The notes: a model not told the origin generated them from the sequence alone. A stretch of 64,000 nt of DNA from Brassica napus (GCF_020379485.1 NC_063451.1:22550630-22614629); one strand, 5' to 3'; shown: positions 1 to 12,576, counted from the first letter of the stretch. A program made the numbers and translations.

Positions 1-546
1 GTTAAGGTAATGTGTCTTGTATGTCCAATGTGTCATTTAGTGTAATTGACAACTTAGAATGTGTCTCCTAGAGTAAAAATTTATATTTTAATCCGATTAC
101 CTATAATATATTTCTAAGTATTACAACGTACCTATGAAATTGTAAAGTTTCTCTTAAGATAAATTTTTACATGTCATCACGTTTTTATGCGTGTTTGTCG
201 AATGATACTCACAAACACAAAAGAAACAACACTAATCGAGAGAAAAAAACAAGCAAGTGCATAAAAGTAAGAATACTGTAATTTATGCTGCTACGTTGAA
301 AACCGCTCTCTAGTACTGATGACTTTTCTTTAAGACTTTTGGTAAACAATTTCAGCTAAATAATGAATAATCAAATCTGTTTAACCTTGGGATGCGGGTG
401 AATTAGGCAAATAGGGTCTGTAATGTATACCAAATGTCCAAGTCATGGATTTTTTGCTGTTTCTATTTTATTTTGAAAACTCGTCTTGTATGTAGGGTTA
501 GTTTTTTGAAGAAAATATATAGGGTTACCTAACAAAGTTGTTATTC

Positions 547-564
547 TTTTTTTTTTTTTGAACA
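547..564 (-). mobile_element. Micro-retroposon footprint (18 bp) with 17-bp target duplication
   Basis: The insert is T13 followed by GAACA, so on the minus strand it reads TGTTC plus an oligo-A tail. It sits between two perfect 17-bp copies of TAACAAAGTTGTTATTC at 530-546 and 565-581. A tail flanked by a long direct repeat is the mark of target-primed (LINE-driven) retroposition. Here almost only the tail was copied. Confidence 0.65.
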
Positions 565-1062
565 TAACAAAGTTGTTATTCGATTCAAATTTAAATACAA
601 GTATATATAAGTTTTTTTTGCAACTAATACAAATATAAGTTATGTTGAAAAATCTCAGCAGATCAATTATTTATAAATTTTGAATACAGACAAGATAAAA
701 TTTATATTAAGTAATAATTGTGTTTGAATAAAGCATGTGTTTTGAGTTTGATTCATATGGTTTAACTTCGTTGGCCACTCCAAATTGGTTTGAGTATTAT
801 ATTTCACTATTTTTTTTACTTTTTTAATTTTTTTTTTTCCATTTGGTTTTCACTTTATTTTTAATGAATCTATATTTATTACACCGTCATCTATATATCA
901 AAAGAATTGTTAGATAAAAACATGAATGTGATTGACAATTATGTAACTACCATGTAGAAAAAGTCAATTAAATTTATGCAAGAGCTTTTTCATAAAGTTC
1001 ATTAACATAGGAATGTCTTGCTAGACTCTTTAATTGACAAGGTCATAAGATCGCTCTATTTT

Positions 1063-1073
1063 GTTCTAAAAAA
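1063..1073 (+). mobile_element. Micro-retroposon footprint (11 bp) with 16-bp target duplication
   Basis: GTTCT plus oligo-A lies between AAGATCGCTCTATTTT (1047-1062) and AAGATCGATCTATTTT (1074-1089), which match at 15 of 16 positions. The pattern equals that of 547-564. Confidence 0.5.
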
Positions 1074-1126
1074 AAGATCGATCTATTTTATACTTGTTTG
1101 GTTGTAACAATGTGTTTAAGAGAGTA

Positions 1127-1363
1127 TGTTCCAAATTATATGACGTTTTCGATTTTCTATGTAAAATTTAGGTTTTCTGTGTAAAATTTATTAACACTTA
1201 ATGTTATATAACCAATGATAATATACCTTCTATTTTATTATTGGTTGATTTGTGGTTAAGTAAATAATTAATGATGTTTTTGTTTAGAACATATAAAAAA
1301 TTAATGATTTTCTTAATCTATATGCACAATTCTAAAACGACTTATATTAAAAACCGGAGGGAG
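1127..1363. mobile_element. Stowaway-like (Tc1/mariner) MITE, 237 bp
   Basis: The right end reads ...AAAAACCGGAGGGAG followed by TA; inverted, this is the classic Stowaway terminus CTCCCTCCGG. The left end (TA at 1125-1126, then TGTTCC...ATATGACGTTTT) is a degenerate match to the same inverted repeat, sharing the ATATxxGxCGTTTT tract. Flanking TA at 1125-1126 and 1364-1365 fits the family's TA target duplication. There is no coding capacity. The left end is less certain than the right. Confidence 0.55.
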
Positions 1364-1379
1364 TAACAAATAAGCATTT

Positions 1380-1949
1380 TGTGGGGTATTCATACGCTCT
1401 TGGGGTATTCATACGCTCTGATACCATTTGTGGGGGTCATGATACCCACTTGTTGCGGAATACAAGCTCATAATACCTCTGTCCATTTCACTATTCAAAC
1501 GATTCATTCTTGTTCATGACTCAAGAATTGTTCACTCAGTTCACGGCCGCAGCGCGCTACATCTGGGGTGGATTCAGGATCCACAACATCCACTATGAAG
1601 TACCGGAAAACACCTCCGATGTGGTTTACAAGATCATTATCTCTGTCCTGGGTATACAAACCCTAGAGAGTATAAAGAGATTACAAGAGAAGTACATGGC
1701 TAAGAGCTAAGCCTAGGATTACATATCTATCACTAGCTTACTCTATCTCTCCAAGAGACGCCATGGAAGCTCCCGCTTCCTAGAGGCTCACCTTGAGCTT
1801 GAAGATCCCTGTCGTGATCTCTCCTTCTTTGTATTGTCAGCACATAACCTAATGGGCTTCAACTATTAGGCCCATATATTGTCCGCGCGTAACTTGTGCA
1901 AGCCGGCCCAACATTGAACATGTCTGATGGGCTTTGACCAAACCTTACA
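1380..1949 (-). repeat. 3' LTR of the non-autonomous element
   Basis: The plus strand reads TGTGGGGTATTC...ACCTTACA. It is a close copy of 8234-8787, carrying the same inner tract that contains a 66-aa chance frame. Its outer end repeats the TGGGGTATTCATACGCTCT unit twice. Confidence 0.8.
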
Positions 1950-2656
1950 AAACTCCACCTGTTTGGTCCAAGTCAATAACCCTTACTTTGTGCCGACACC
2001 TCCTGATACTTTGAGCAAACCTGCTCATCTTCTGCATCTCTTTGTCTTCTCTTATCTCTTCTCACTTCGCTCAGCTCCACCTTGAGTCAAGCTTGAAGTT
2101 CCTTCATGATCTTCTTTAAACCTGCATAAGCTTCAACTTATACACCACAACCGCTTAAGTAGATTAAACACTTAAATCCACTTAGCCCCATCAATGAACA
2201 TAGACATCACGTCTGATGAAAGGTATGTGACAATCTCATTACCATTCTGAATTTTTATCACCTTCATCTACTGTCTTGAGTTGCGAACCCAGCTGCTACA
2301 CTCCAAGTGTCAAGCTCAACTCCTCATTCACGTCGTGTTACTTCATATCTTGCTACTCCTCGTGAACTTATCAACAACACATCCTTGCTGTCAAAATCAC
2401 GAACCTGTTCAAGTGCTTGAACAGAAACCTGAACATCCTTCTGCAAGTTGATTTCCTCTTTGGCGTTTCGATTCCACCCATGTGCACTGAGCCTTGAATC
2501 AAATTCTTTAAATATTGTGCAACAACCTTCGAACCACATATGCTTCAGACCTGAAACAACCTCTGATTCTCTACTTGTTTAAAACACTCAAGCCTTGAAC
2601 ACGTTTTGTAGTGCTGCTACTCTGAACAGGACCTGCCATCCAATCATCACTGCTGG

Positions 2657-3902
2657 TGTGGGAACCGAAATTCGCACTGTCGATTTACGTTTAAATTAGG
2701 AAACCAAGAAAACCCTAATTTCCCAGAGGTCCCGGATCTCTGCGAGAGCCAACGGCAAGTGACCAAATATATGCGGAAATCGTGAAAAGATAACAAACGA
2801 GTCTAGAGAAAACAGTAGATCTTATTTCGAGTCCGCGTAAGAGCGTTGCGATCATTACAAGAGACCATAAAAGCCTTGGCCGCAAAGGCTGTCAGCGAGT
2901 TACCTAGTTCTAGCGGCCTAAAAGCTCAAACCTAGTTGAGTCGCAGCTCGATAACAAAAGACGAAGAAAATACAGAAAAGGTTTTTGATTGATTTCGGAC
3001 TGAACCTTATGAAAAGCTGCCTACGTACCCCTTTCGAGGATCAAGCCAAACGTAGTTCAAGAGTGAACCAAGAGATCGAACTGCTTGTGCGCGTTCGTCT
3101 AGTAATCGGGTGCCAGTCATGGAAACAGAGCATGTCGAGAATAATGCCTCAGAGTTTCCAAGTGCCGAGAGTTCTGAGTCTAAAAAGTTGTCTGCTGTGC
3201 CTCTCGCCTAGGGCTCCTTATATACTCGCTCCTAGGTCAGTTTACGCTTTTTGCTCTTCTGCCCTTAAGCCGTCATAACTTAAAAATGGAGATATTCTAT
3301 TTTTCCCGATTTTTCTAATTATCTTCGAATATTTCGTATTTATCCGCGGAAACTTTACATTTATCTTTCCTTAGGAACCAAGCATAAACCGTCCTACGGT
3401 TTATGGGCTTTTGGTTAAGAAATCGTAAGTGGGTTTCGAGTCACGTCTTAGTTCTCTTTGGGCCGTTGTTTGACTCGAAACGTTTATTACGGCTTCTTTC
3501 GATAAAAACGAACTTTCCGCGGTTTTTATCATAAAGTTCAATTGATGACTTCAAATGACGAGAAACATGAAATGGGTTGGCTACGGTCTTCGGGAGATAG
3601 CATTAAAGAGTAGACGAGAATGCATGGATTCATGTCGTATCGATTTTTAAGAAAGCACGGTCGCTACGTAGCGACCGAGTCGTGTGCGTGCTCGGTCGCT
3701 ACATAGCGACCAGCTTTTGCGCTGGTTGCTACGCGGCAACCTTGTTCGAGTCTTTCTCCTATTTTTTGTGAATGTGTTTTGTCCGCAAGATTCTTCGTAA
3801 AAATAAATCTTTTTCTAAGATTTATTTTTCGTAAAAACGTTCATACTGATTTTTAAGGACTTTCAGACATTGATTCCGTCGTGACCGATTTTGACCGCAA
3901 CA
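2657..3902. repeat. Solo LTR nested in the non-autonomous element, 1246 bp
   Basis: The block begins TGTGGGAACCGAAATTCGC and ends TTTTGACCGCAACA, so it has TG...CA ends. The flanks are GCTGG (2652-2656) and GTTGG (3903-3907), a 4-of-5 target duplication. It contrasts with the surrounding element in composition. It contains three 18-bp palindromes of the GGTCGCTACGTAGCGACC type, a motif I associate with Brassica LTR elements. No internal domain or second LTR is present, which fits recombination between two LTRs. Confidence 0.65.
3659..3741. repeat. Array of three 18-bp palindromes
   Basis: 3659-3676 GGTCGCTACGTAGCGACC is a perfect palindrome. 3694-3711 has one change (CAT for CGT). 3724-3741 is GGTTGCTACGCGGCAACC. 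Spacing is 35 and 30 bp. Each could form a cruciform or RNA hairpin. Confidence 0.9.
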
Positions 3903-5840
3903 GTTGGACAGACTTTCGACACAACCTTGGTTCACCCTTCATGTTGTTAACAAAAATTGCTTCCACATAATTCTCCTTGAATCAATTGCAAACCCTTGAA
4001 GTCACTTATGCTCCATATCTCTGAAACAGTCTTTGACTTACCCTTGATGTTCTTGAACAGATTACACTTGAGCATCACTTTGTACCGCTGCACACTTAAG
4101 CAGGACACGCCGCCTAAAACCATATGATTAGGAAGACTATCGACACAAATATCTTTGCTCCACCATCTGAACAAACTGTTCTGCAATAACAAAACCACCA
4201 CTAACAGATTTAGACCCCACTGCTAGTTGAATGAACTGAGCCTCATACCATCGAATCCATGATACGCCTTGGCTCTCCTCACGAGCTGCTTGTGATATCT
4301 TATCTAGAATCCCTGATATCCTTCTTTTACTCAGCTGTGAAATTATTATCTCAATACCCTTCTTGTATTAAGATGTCTCCAAAACACTGAAACACGTGCA
4401 TCACCATCAACAACTTGAACACGCCTGTTAGTCATTGAACCCGCCAGTAGCCTGATGAGTACCTGGCCATCAATGAGTATCTGACCATTTGCTAATGGAC
4501 TTTCTTGAGGACACTGCCTTAATATTCCTCTGTGATGCGACCATATATCCAGAATTCCACCGGTTCCTTTTCTATTAAATGCAATCATCTTTTCTTTGCA
4601 TTTAGACCTTCATGAAAGCTTCTTTCAGTTCCATGACTTGAGCTTAAGATGAGCCTGCTTGTGGAGAACAAGTCTTACCCTTCCTGAGATGGACAAACTG
4701 TAAGACAATTCCCTGCAATCCCTGCAATGTCTTCTAACAGTTTCTTACTTTGCTTCATCTCACTATTCTTTATCTTCACTGCTCAATATTTCAGTATCTC
4801 TTGATACTTACTTCCCTTCAGTTTAACCAAGTTCCTTACCACGTGTTATCTTGCATCATACTCGGCTCTGATTTCGTGGTCCTCTGTATCAACCTCACTG
4901 CAGTGTACTCATGATACATATGCCGATTTACTTGTCTCGCCGACAAGTTCCCTTATGTAAGACTCCTCTTACAAATCTCCTAATGATGTGCCTTGTACTT
5001 GTTAACTGACCTTGACACTCCTGGCCTTGATACACTGAACATATCCACGAACCTCTTGTCATGGAATAACTTTTCCTTTCAGCTTTTACTCACTTGAGCT
5101 GACCATGTTTCTAACCGAAACTTTTACCCCTTCAGCTGAACCAATCAAGACATCTTCTAACCAGTGACTCACTCCACCTAGAATCAGATTATATATATCC
5201 CTGATGCATCAATCTTTATATAATCTCAGTGGCTCCACCTGAATCAAATAACCCTTTAGAAGTACCATGTCTCTGTAACTAAGTTTCTGCAACTGTTCAT
5301 TGTTCATGTCGTCCTTTCACTGTATCTCTCATCATCCAACCCTGTGATGCTCCTGAGATACTCCATTACATCATCTCTCGTGTCAAAACTCAAACCCATG
5401 ACGAGTTTCTCAAGCTGTAACTAGACTTGAACCCTGATTTGTTCAAGCATGAAGTTCCGACCCGGTCAAGTCTGCAAATTTTTCCTTTTGCCATTGAGCT
5501 TTGATTCTTGTCTGAAAGCTCCACCTTGACACCTATGGTCGTGACACCAGACTGGTGTTCCTTACTTCTCCTCTGAGTCTATTCATCTGGAATTTCCGAC
5601 TCAGACATCCTTGACGATTCCTCTAAGGTATAACTCACACACGCTTCTACTAGCTGTGGTAGCGACTTTCTGCTTCTTGAACAAGTATCGATGACTGTTG
5701 TCTCATACCCTTTATCCTCAGGATTACAACCAGTCGTAACAACCTGTTCAACCCGATTCCGCCTGCACATTTTCTCTGCCTTTGACCAGAATCTTCAAGC
5801 TAAGTCTAACCTTGAATCGCCTTTTCCCTTTAGGTTCTTC

Positions 5841-6205
5841 CTGTCACTCACACAACCTCACTAAAGCTACTACATGCTATTACCACAAATAGCCATTTGC
5901 TCCAACATATCCTTGTGTAGGCTTTTACATACTTTGTCCTTGCTCTAGTTGCTTATTCGTGGAGGTACAACCTATTCCTGCCACACTGACTTGGTGACTA
6001 TTCTGGCTTTCTTCTTACAGCCAGAAACTTTCCGTGTCACTCTAAAGACCTCACTAAAGCTGCTACATGATGTTACCACAAATAGCCATTTGCTCCAGCA
6101 TATACTTGTGTAGGATTTTATACACATTTCTCTTGCTCTAGTTTCCTCTTCGTGGAGGTACACCATGTTTCAGTCACACTAACTTGGTGACTCCTCTGAC
6201 TTTCT
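5841..6205. repeat. Tandem duplication, ~190-bp unit
   Basis: 5841-6020 and 6033-6205 share long tracts, including ACCACAAATAGCCATTTGCT, CGTGGAGGTACA and ACTTGGTGACT, offset by about 192 bp with many point differences. The duplication is old and lies inside the non-autonomous LTR element. Confidence 0.75.
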
Positions 6206-8219
6206 CCTAAACCATTCCTCTCATGCACCCACGAGCCTGACTTGAACAAACCCAAAACAAATCACCTTTGTTTCGTCATATTGTTGTCACACGACAACCA
6301 ACCTGTGCAGTGCAAGATCCGTTGGTCATCTTTCGCTAAGATAACCTGCATTCCTTATGGTCTCTGAAAAAAAAAACCTTCAGTCCCTGTGAGATTGACG
6401 ACCTTTGATTACATCTCCTTAAGTCTAGCTTTGACTTAATGTGAGTCTGTCTTCCCTTGAGATATCCTCCATCCCAGCCGACTCAAATCAATCTCCAACA
6501 CTGATCACTAACACGCCCACCTGTGCAACTGTTTTTGCTGCTGCTTACGCGGGTCTTCCCTTTCTTGCAAACATCTGCTGCATCCCTTACAAGTGTCTCA
6601 TCATGATTTCACCAACCTGAAACCATCACGTGCTTTGAGATCATCCTCTGTGAACGTTTCTTCCTCTGTCTCTGACATCGTTGTTGTCTACCACAAACGA
6701 ACGCCATCTGCTTTCTCTGACGCTACATGTTCAACGTCATCTTTGGTTTGTCACACTTACTGTGATCGTGACTACAAATCTATTGATTCTTCTTCTCCAG
6801 AATTTCCAGCTGATGTCGATGCTAACTTGAAGCTCAGAAGCCCTTTGACTCAATCCTTATCCAACCTCAATAGCCCGTAGACACCAAACTCCCCATCCTG
6901 GGAATTTCCTTTGTAACAACCTGAATGAACACTTTATCTTGAACATCACTCTGAACCGCTGCTGTTGCCAATAGATCCCGCCGCTTAGCTCAACTTGCTA
7001 AGAAGACTTTCGACACAAAGAATCTCTGCTCAACCTCTGCTCAAACAAATCATTACCTATGCAACCGTGATACCCTGTAGACCCATTTGTTTCCCCCTCA
7101 TATGCCCTGAGAAGCCAAAACAAACTACTACTGAATCCCATGCAGAAAATCCAAAACATACATGTTTCCATCCTGAATCAATCTCGATTTGACACCACCA
7201 CCTATTCAGCCGAACTCTGTCTTGAACAAGTCACTCCTCGTTCTTAGAGATCCATTCCAGCAGAAAACTATGTGTTACGCCAAACACATATCTGCTTAGA
7301 AAACCACACTGCATTCCCTCTGAAAATAGCAGCCTTGTAGTATCTTGTTCTATGAACATCTACCCAATTGTAAACTCTCATGATCACACATAGACAAACC
7401 CGCATGAGTCGATATCCTTCAACCCTTCTGCAACACCCTTCACGCTGACTAAAGAATACCATCTGAAACAACCATGAAACACTGATATCATTCAAAGGTT
7501 CTAAGGCGTCTCCTAGTTCCAAGAGTTCCATGAGATACCGAGCTGAAATAACCACATATATTAGAACACCATCTGCAACTGATATACCATGTAGAGATAA
7601 CCCAAGAACACCATGAAATCCCTCACTGAATCTTCAGACAGTCCCATACAAAACCAGTGTGAAACCCCTTAAGTTCCACTATGCTTTCAGTTCCAATAAC
7701 TTGCAGAATATGAAGAAATCCGAAACTTCAATGCATATAGTCACACACACCTTGTGACTGTCACACACTCCTTGTGACTGCAGATCAAAGACAGCTCTGA
7801 AACCTTTCTTTATTATGCTAGCAGCCTGCCACCATCTTATCTGGTGAGTAACCCGAAGTCCTTCTCACATAGTAGCAGATTCTTGCACCCCTGGAGAACT
7901 CTAGAGAAACCCTGATTTCATAACTAGAAGTCATCTCAATGGATTCCACTGACTCGTGAATCCTTCCTCCGTAAACTTGTGCAGCTGCAGCGAAGAACGT
8001 CCAACAGTTTTTTTTTTCTCTTGTAAACCGAAAATCTCTTTGACCTGATCTTGTAACTCGGTTTATCCTCTGATTTTTAACTTAATCAGATTCCACGTGT
8101 GTAAAACCACGTGACCACCAACTTCCATTAAGCCTTGAAAGTTTCTTCTATCTCGCTTGGAAGCTTCTTCATATGTCTCTCCTCCTCGAGACGTGAACTC
8201 CATGAATCAATGAGCCTAT

Positions 8220-8231
8220 GCTCTGATACCA
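8220..8231 (-). promoter_or_regulatory. Primer-binding site (initiator tRNA-Met)
   Basis: The plus strand GCTCTGATACCA is the complement of TGGTATCAGAGC, which pairs with the 3' end of plant initiator tRNA-Met. It lies 2 bp from the right LTR and fixes the element's orientation as minus. Confidence 0.9.
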
Positions 8232-8233
8232 CT

Positions 8234-8787
8234 TGTGGGGTATTCATACACTCTGATACCACTTGTGGGGGTTATGATACCCACTTGTTGCGGAATACAA
8301 GCTCATAATACCCCTGTCCCTTTCACTATTCAAACGATTCATCCTTGTTCATGACTCAAGAATTGTTCACCCAGTTCACGGCCGCAACGCGCTACATCTG
8401 GGGTGGATCCAGGATCCACAACATCCACTATGAAGTATCGGAAAATACCTCCGATGTGGTTTACAAGATCATTACTCTCTCTGTCCTGGGTATACAAACC
8501 CTAGAGAGTATAAAGAGATTACAAGAGAAGTACATGGCTAAGAGCTAAGCCTAGGATTACATATCTATCACTAGCTTACTCTATCTCTCCAAGAGACGCC
8601 ATGGAAGCTTCCGCCTCCTAGAGGCTCAGCTTGAGCTTGGAGATCCCTGTCGTGATCTCTCCTTCTTTGTATTGTCAGCACTTAACCTAATGGGCTTCAA
8701 CGATTAGGCCCATATATTATTCGCGCGTAACTTGTGCAAGCCGGCCCAACATTGAACATGTCTGATGGGCTTTGACCAAACCTCACA
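8234..8787 (-). repeat. 5' LTR of the non-autonomous element
   Basis: Direct copy of 1380-1949. Its inner end (minus-strand 3' end) carries a second copy of the junction CTCTGATACCACTTGTGGGG, so a primer-binding-site-like tract is now inside the LTR. Confidence 0.8.
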
Positions 8788-8978
8788 CATTCAGAGTATA
8801 ATTATTTTGTTAAAATTAGAAATTTTTGAAAAACAAAAAATTTGTAATTTGGAATCTTTTATTAGATTTATAAATTATTTAAAAATCAAAAGTTTGTAGT
8901 ATTTTGAAATGCATTGTAAATAAAAAGAATAATATTTTAAAAGTAAACATAATAAATAGTTGAAAAATTTCATGATAA

Positions 8979-11900
8979 TCTCTACTATATAAAATGAACT
9001 ATTTTTAAGCCTTCTTAGACTGTCCACATAGGATGAAATATTTCTAACCAATCATTTGTCCATGTCATCAAGGATTCTTGGACCATGAATCTGTGTTTTC
9101 ATTTGGGCTGTGTTTACATTTATTAAACTACTCGAGTCCAACCCAATTCGCCATTTCTGAAGCGTGACTCTTCCCCAACTATTTCTCTTCGTCATTACTG
9201 ATCAATTTCTCAGCACCAAACACTTCGCCGTTACAGTTATCCTTCTTCATTAGTATATTATGCTCTTTAATCTTGCTTTAATGGTTTCGTTCCACCTTCC
9301 CCTTTCTCTCCTTCTATATAAAGGCCTCCATCTCATCGTCATCCCAGCCCTAATTGAAACTCTGCAGAAACAACTACATTTACCGACATGAAATCCACTG
9401 GATACTCTCCCCTCTCCACCGGCAAGTCTTCCATCGATGTTTCTCTCTCCAATTGAAAATGACGGGCTCAAAGAAGGACGAGGAGGACCATCTTAAAAGA
9501 AGGAGGAGATGAAGAATCTACTCCTTTGTGATGATGACAGCCCGAGAAGTAGAAAAAAAAACATTTTGATCCAACTTCTTTTGGTATGTTTTCTATTGTT
9601 TCATATGATCAAATTTCAGTTAAGTTTCAAATTTTGTGTTAGATTGTGGTGACAAAATATGATTTCGGGTTTTGAACCTATCCTCCAAAATAAGTTAAGA
9701 GGCTACACGATGGGTTATAAAGTTTCTGATTTTAGCATTGGCCATTTTAATTATGTCGTCATAGCTTACAAGTTCTAACCATTTTTTGTCTTCTCAGTTT
9801 TCAAGATCATTGACTTGGATGGATATGGACCTCCACCTAGACGTTTCCAACCAAACACTCGAGCAGGGTGATTGATGAAGAGCTTACCTACTTACAAAAA
9901 CATTTTTCTCAAGCTTTACCATTTCATTTCATCCTTGGTAATTTGCTTTACCTATTTTTTACCCAGTTTCCTCGCCACTTTGTGTGTCTTCTCGATAGTT
10001 AAGCTTTAGGAAGAGTTGTGCATAAGCATCTTGAAGAATTCATGAGAGAGTGAGGCAACTTGCTAAAACGAGTTCTTTTCACAAAAAATAAATCAGTCCA
10101 CGAGTAGGTTTATAGAATGGGAAGAGATAAGATCATGAAATGGTTCTAACGGTTTATACAAGTTGCAACAGAGATTCAACAATACCATTTGTGTTATAAG
10201 AAAATTGTTTTTTCTTTGCTTCGAAGCTCATGCAACACAACTGAAGTAGTGAAGATGAGCACCAACACTACTAAAACTTTATATCTATTATTAATATTTA
10301 AATAAGTCACTCTTTTGTTTAGCTTATTATGATATTTATATTTTATCTTATAAATTATATTAGATTCATATAATATACTAGCTAATTTTCTATTTATAAA
10401 GTAACCACACTGCAATGATTACTTTAAACAATATTATGTTATTTTAGTTAGACATGTTCTTTGCATATAAAGTATCTTGTCGGTTTGGTTATTATTAAGG
10501 TATGTTAGATTATATATGCTTTTCTGAATTCAACCATAATATTATTATTTTTATAAATTTGATTATTTTTGTTAATGCATTTAGTTTAGTTATTTTGTCT
10601 TAGATTTGTAAATTTGATAGAATTATATATGATTTGATATATTTTGTATTGAGAATTGAATATAAAAATTAAAGTATTGATCAATTTAAAATTTATAATC
10701 TCATGCTTATATATAAATTTTCAAAAGAATTAAATCATAACATTTTAATTAAAAGTTCACTTTCATTTATCAATGTATCTTGAGTCATTCCGTAATTTAT
10801 ATGTATAAAATAAAAAAAAATATTATAAAGTTAATTTTTTATTTTTATAAGAATTTAGATTGATTCGGTTATTCATTTTCAGATATATTGAATTACATAT
10901 CTCTCTAAACGGAATTACAATATTTCTGATAATAATTCGACCAAATCAGATTAGTTTTATTCATTGCATTTAGTTAAGTTCTTTATCTAAGATATGAATC
11001 TATCTTTTCATAAAAAAAAAATTGAAATTCATAATTTTACTGATCTTTTAGTTGATATATTTTGAAAAAAAATATATAAGAAAAATGTATGTTTTTTTTT
11101 GAAAATTAATATGCAAAATAAATAAGTATATCCAAAAATACTTACATAATTAGAAAAAATCAAATAGTTATTATTTTAGTTTACAAAATAAATATTTTAA
11201 TAGACGTGTTTAAGTATAAGATAATAAGTTGCTATATTTTCAAAACAAAGTTATAAATTCATTAAGCTTTAGATAGTTTTAGAACTAATTAACAATAGAC
11301 CAAATAGTTAACCCAAAAATACTACGTTAATTATTTTGCTTCTGCAAAGCACACCTCACAACATAAAGTTATCTTCGCCACAAGCTAATCAAAAATTATG
11401 AAAATTAAAGCAAATAAGTTTTCAACCTTAAACAATATCTTCTAACTACTTTCATTAATATTAAGGAAATTAATATCCTCTTCTATTTAAGAGCTCCAAG
11501 GGAGGTTCTACCCATTGAAGTTCTAAACTTGTCATAAATGTATATGTATATATTGTATATGTATATGTAGTTGTAGGGTTCATTATTTTGTGGAGAACCC
11601 CAAAATCTCTTAAAATCTCTTAAGGAACCTGATTTTAGTTCAACAAGAAGATGGAGAATGCTTCATACAAAATTGTAAAGATAAAACCAGAAATAAAAAC
11701 AAGGTAACTAAAGTCTACCCACCACAAATCCACAACTTCATTTAACAAAGCCAATGTTTTCGGCATAATTTCTTTCCCTAGCCTAAGTTCTTTATATTTT
11801 TACATTATGTATTGATATTATTCTTTACTTAACAAAAATTCTATAATAATTCTTACTTTTATGCTAGAACCACTAACCATCTCTGATCAATTATATAATT

Positions 11901-12185
11901 TATTTCTCACTCAACCCCATTCAAAATGAGCAATACTAAGTTTACTCTACCGTTATGTGCAGATTGGTACTTATATACATGAATTTAGCGTTACAAATAA
12001 AATTTACGCCCATATGAAATCATCAACAAAACATTAACAAAATGGAACCCAAAATCTTATCGTATTTTTCATGTATAAAGTTTATAGGTTTTTTGATACA
12101 AAATAATGAAACTATCAATAACACATATTCATATTTATCTAAACAGAAAGAAATATAAATACATAATCCGCGCGCTCGAACCTAG
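8979..12185 (+). mobile_element. Helitron, ~3.2 kb, non-autonomous
   Basis: The 5' end reads TCTCTACTATATAAAATG, a typical Brassicaceae Helitron start, preceded by A (8978). The 3' end is ...GCTCGAACCTAG, followed by T (12186), so insertion lies between A and T as Helitrons do. The region before CTAG holds a CCGCGCG tract in place of a clean terminal hairpin, so the hairpin is degraded. No Rep or helicase frame is visible. The first 70 bp resemble the minus-strand terminus at 44012-44111, including CTGTCCACATAGGA. Most of the interior is AT-rich and featureless. Confidence 0.7.
9290..9860 (+). other. Possible captured gene fragment inside the Helitron
   Basis: This part is much less AT-rich than the rest of the Helitron. 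It has a TATA-like CTATATAAAGG near 9313-9323, a CT-rich leader and an ATG at 9389 opening only 22 codons. Past a possible donor (GGTATGTT, about 9580) and acceptor (about 9798) a short tract could encode a sequence beginning FKIIDLDGYG. I do not recognise the gene. It may be a captured promoter plus exon pieces, or chance. Confidence 0.3.
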
Positions 12186-12392
12186 TTATAAATAAAGAAT
12201 TGTGTGTCAATATATACGAAGAATATGTCTATACGTTTGTCAACAATTTATTACAAATGACAGATTAACTATTGCCATTATTAAGAACAAGAATGCATAG
12301 TTGTATTTTATAAAATATGAAGTTATACAGGTACTTATAATTCGAAAACCATATTTTAATTCATTTGAACGAACTTAAACAAATTTATAAAT

Positions 12393-12406
12393 GTTGACAA
12401 AAAAAA
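12393..12406 (+). mobile_element. Micro-retroposon footprint (14 bp) with 14-bp target duplication
   Basis: GTTGAC plus oligo-A lies between two perfect copies of ACAAATTTATAAAT (12379-12392 and 12407-12420). Confidence 0.6.
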
Positions 12407-12576
12407 ACAAATTTATAAATAATTCGGACGGTACTGTACATATTGCGGCTTTTGTTCGCAACCGTCCGATTTGAAGGCATTATTTTCTGTCATCATGAGG
12501 AACTTTGCATAATCTTTTTTCTTGACAGTGGTGAACTCGGTGAGAGACATTTGGTCATACATAAAAACGTGCGTCT

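Larger units (their letters stand above)
1..1124. other. AT-rich intergenic DNA, no gene seen
   Basis: No open reading frame of note and no recognisable protein similarity in six frames. The stretch is AT-rich with several oligo-T and oligo-A runs. Two short insertions flanked by direct repeats lie here (547-564 and 1063-1073) and are described separately as micro-retroposon footprints. Confidence 0.6.
1380..8787 (-). mobile_element. Non-autonomous LTR retrotransposon (large retrotransposon derivative)
   Basis: Two direct LTRs (1380-1949 and 8234-8787) flank about 6.3 kb without a coherent gag or pol frame in either orientation. A primer-binding site for initiator tRNA-Met (TGGTATCAGAGC on the minus strand, 8220-8231) lies 2 bp inside the right LTR, so the element runs right to left. 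A purine-rich minus-strand tract (about 1950-1966) precedes the left, 3' LTR. The flanking 5-mers CATTT (1375-1379) and CATTC (8788-8792) match at 4 of 5 positions, as expected for an ageing target duplication. The inside holds a nested solo LTR (2657-3902) and diverged internal repeats. It would need proteins in trans to move; Copia-type help is plausible from the tRNA-Met site, but the superfamily is not proven. Confidence 0.8.

Noticed and set aside
3659..3741. CRISPR-like array of spaced palindromes
   Set aside because: Only three imperfect units in a plant LTR; no CRISPR biology applies.
6593..6880. 95-codon Ser-rich frame inside the non-autonomous LTR element
   Set aside because: No conserved domain, on the antisense strand of the element, no intron or promoter context.
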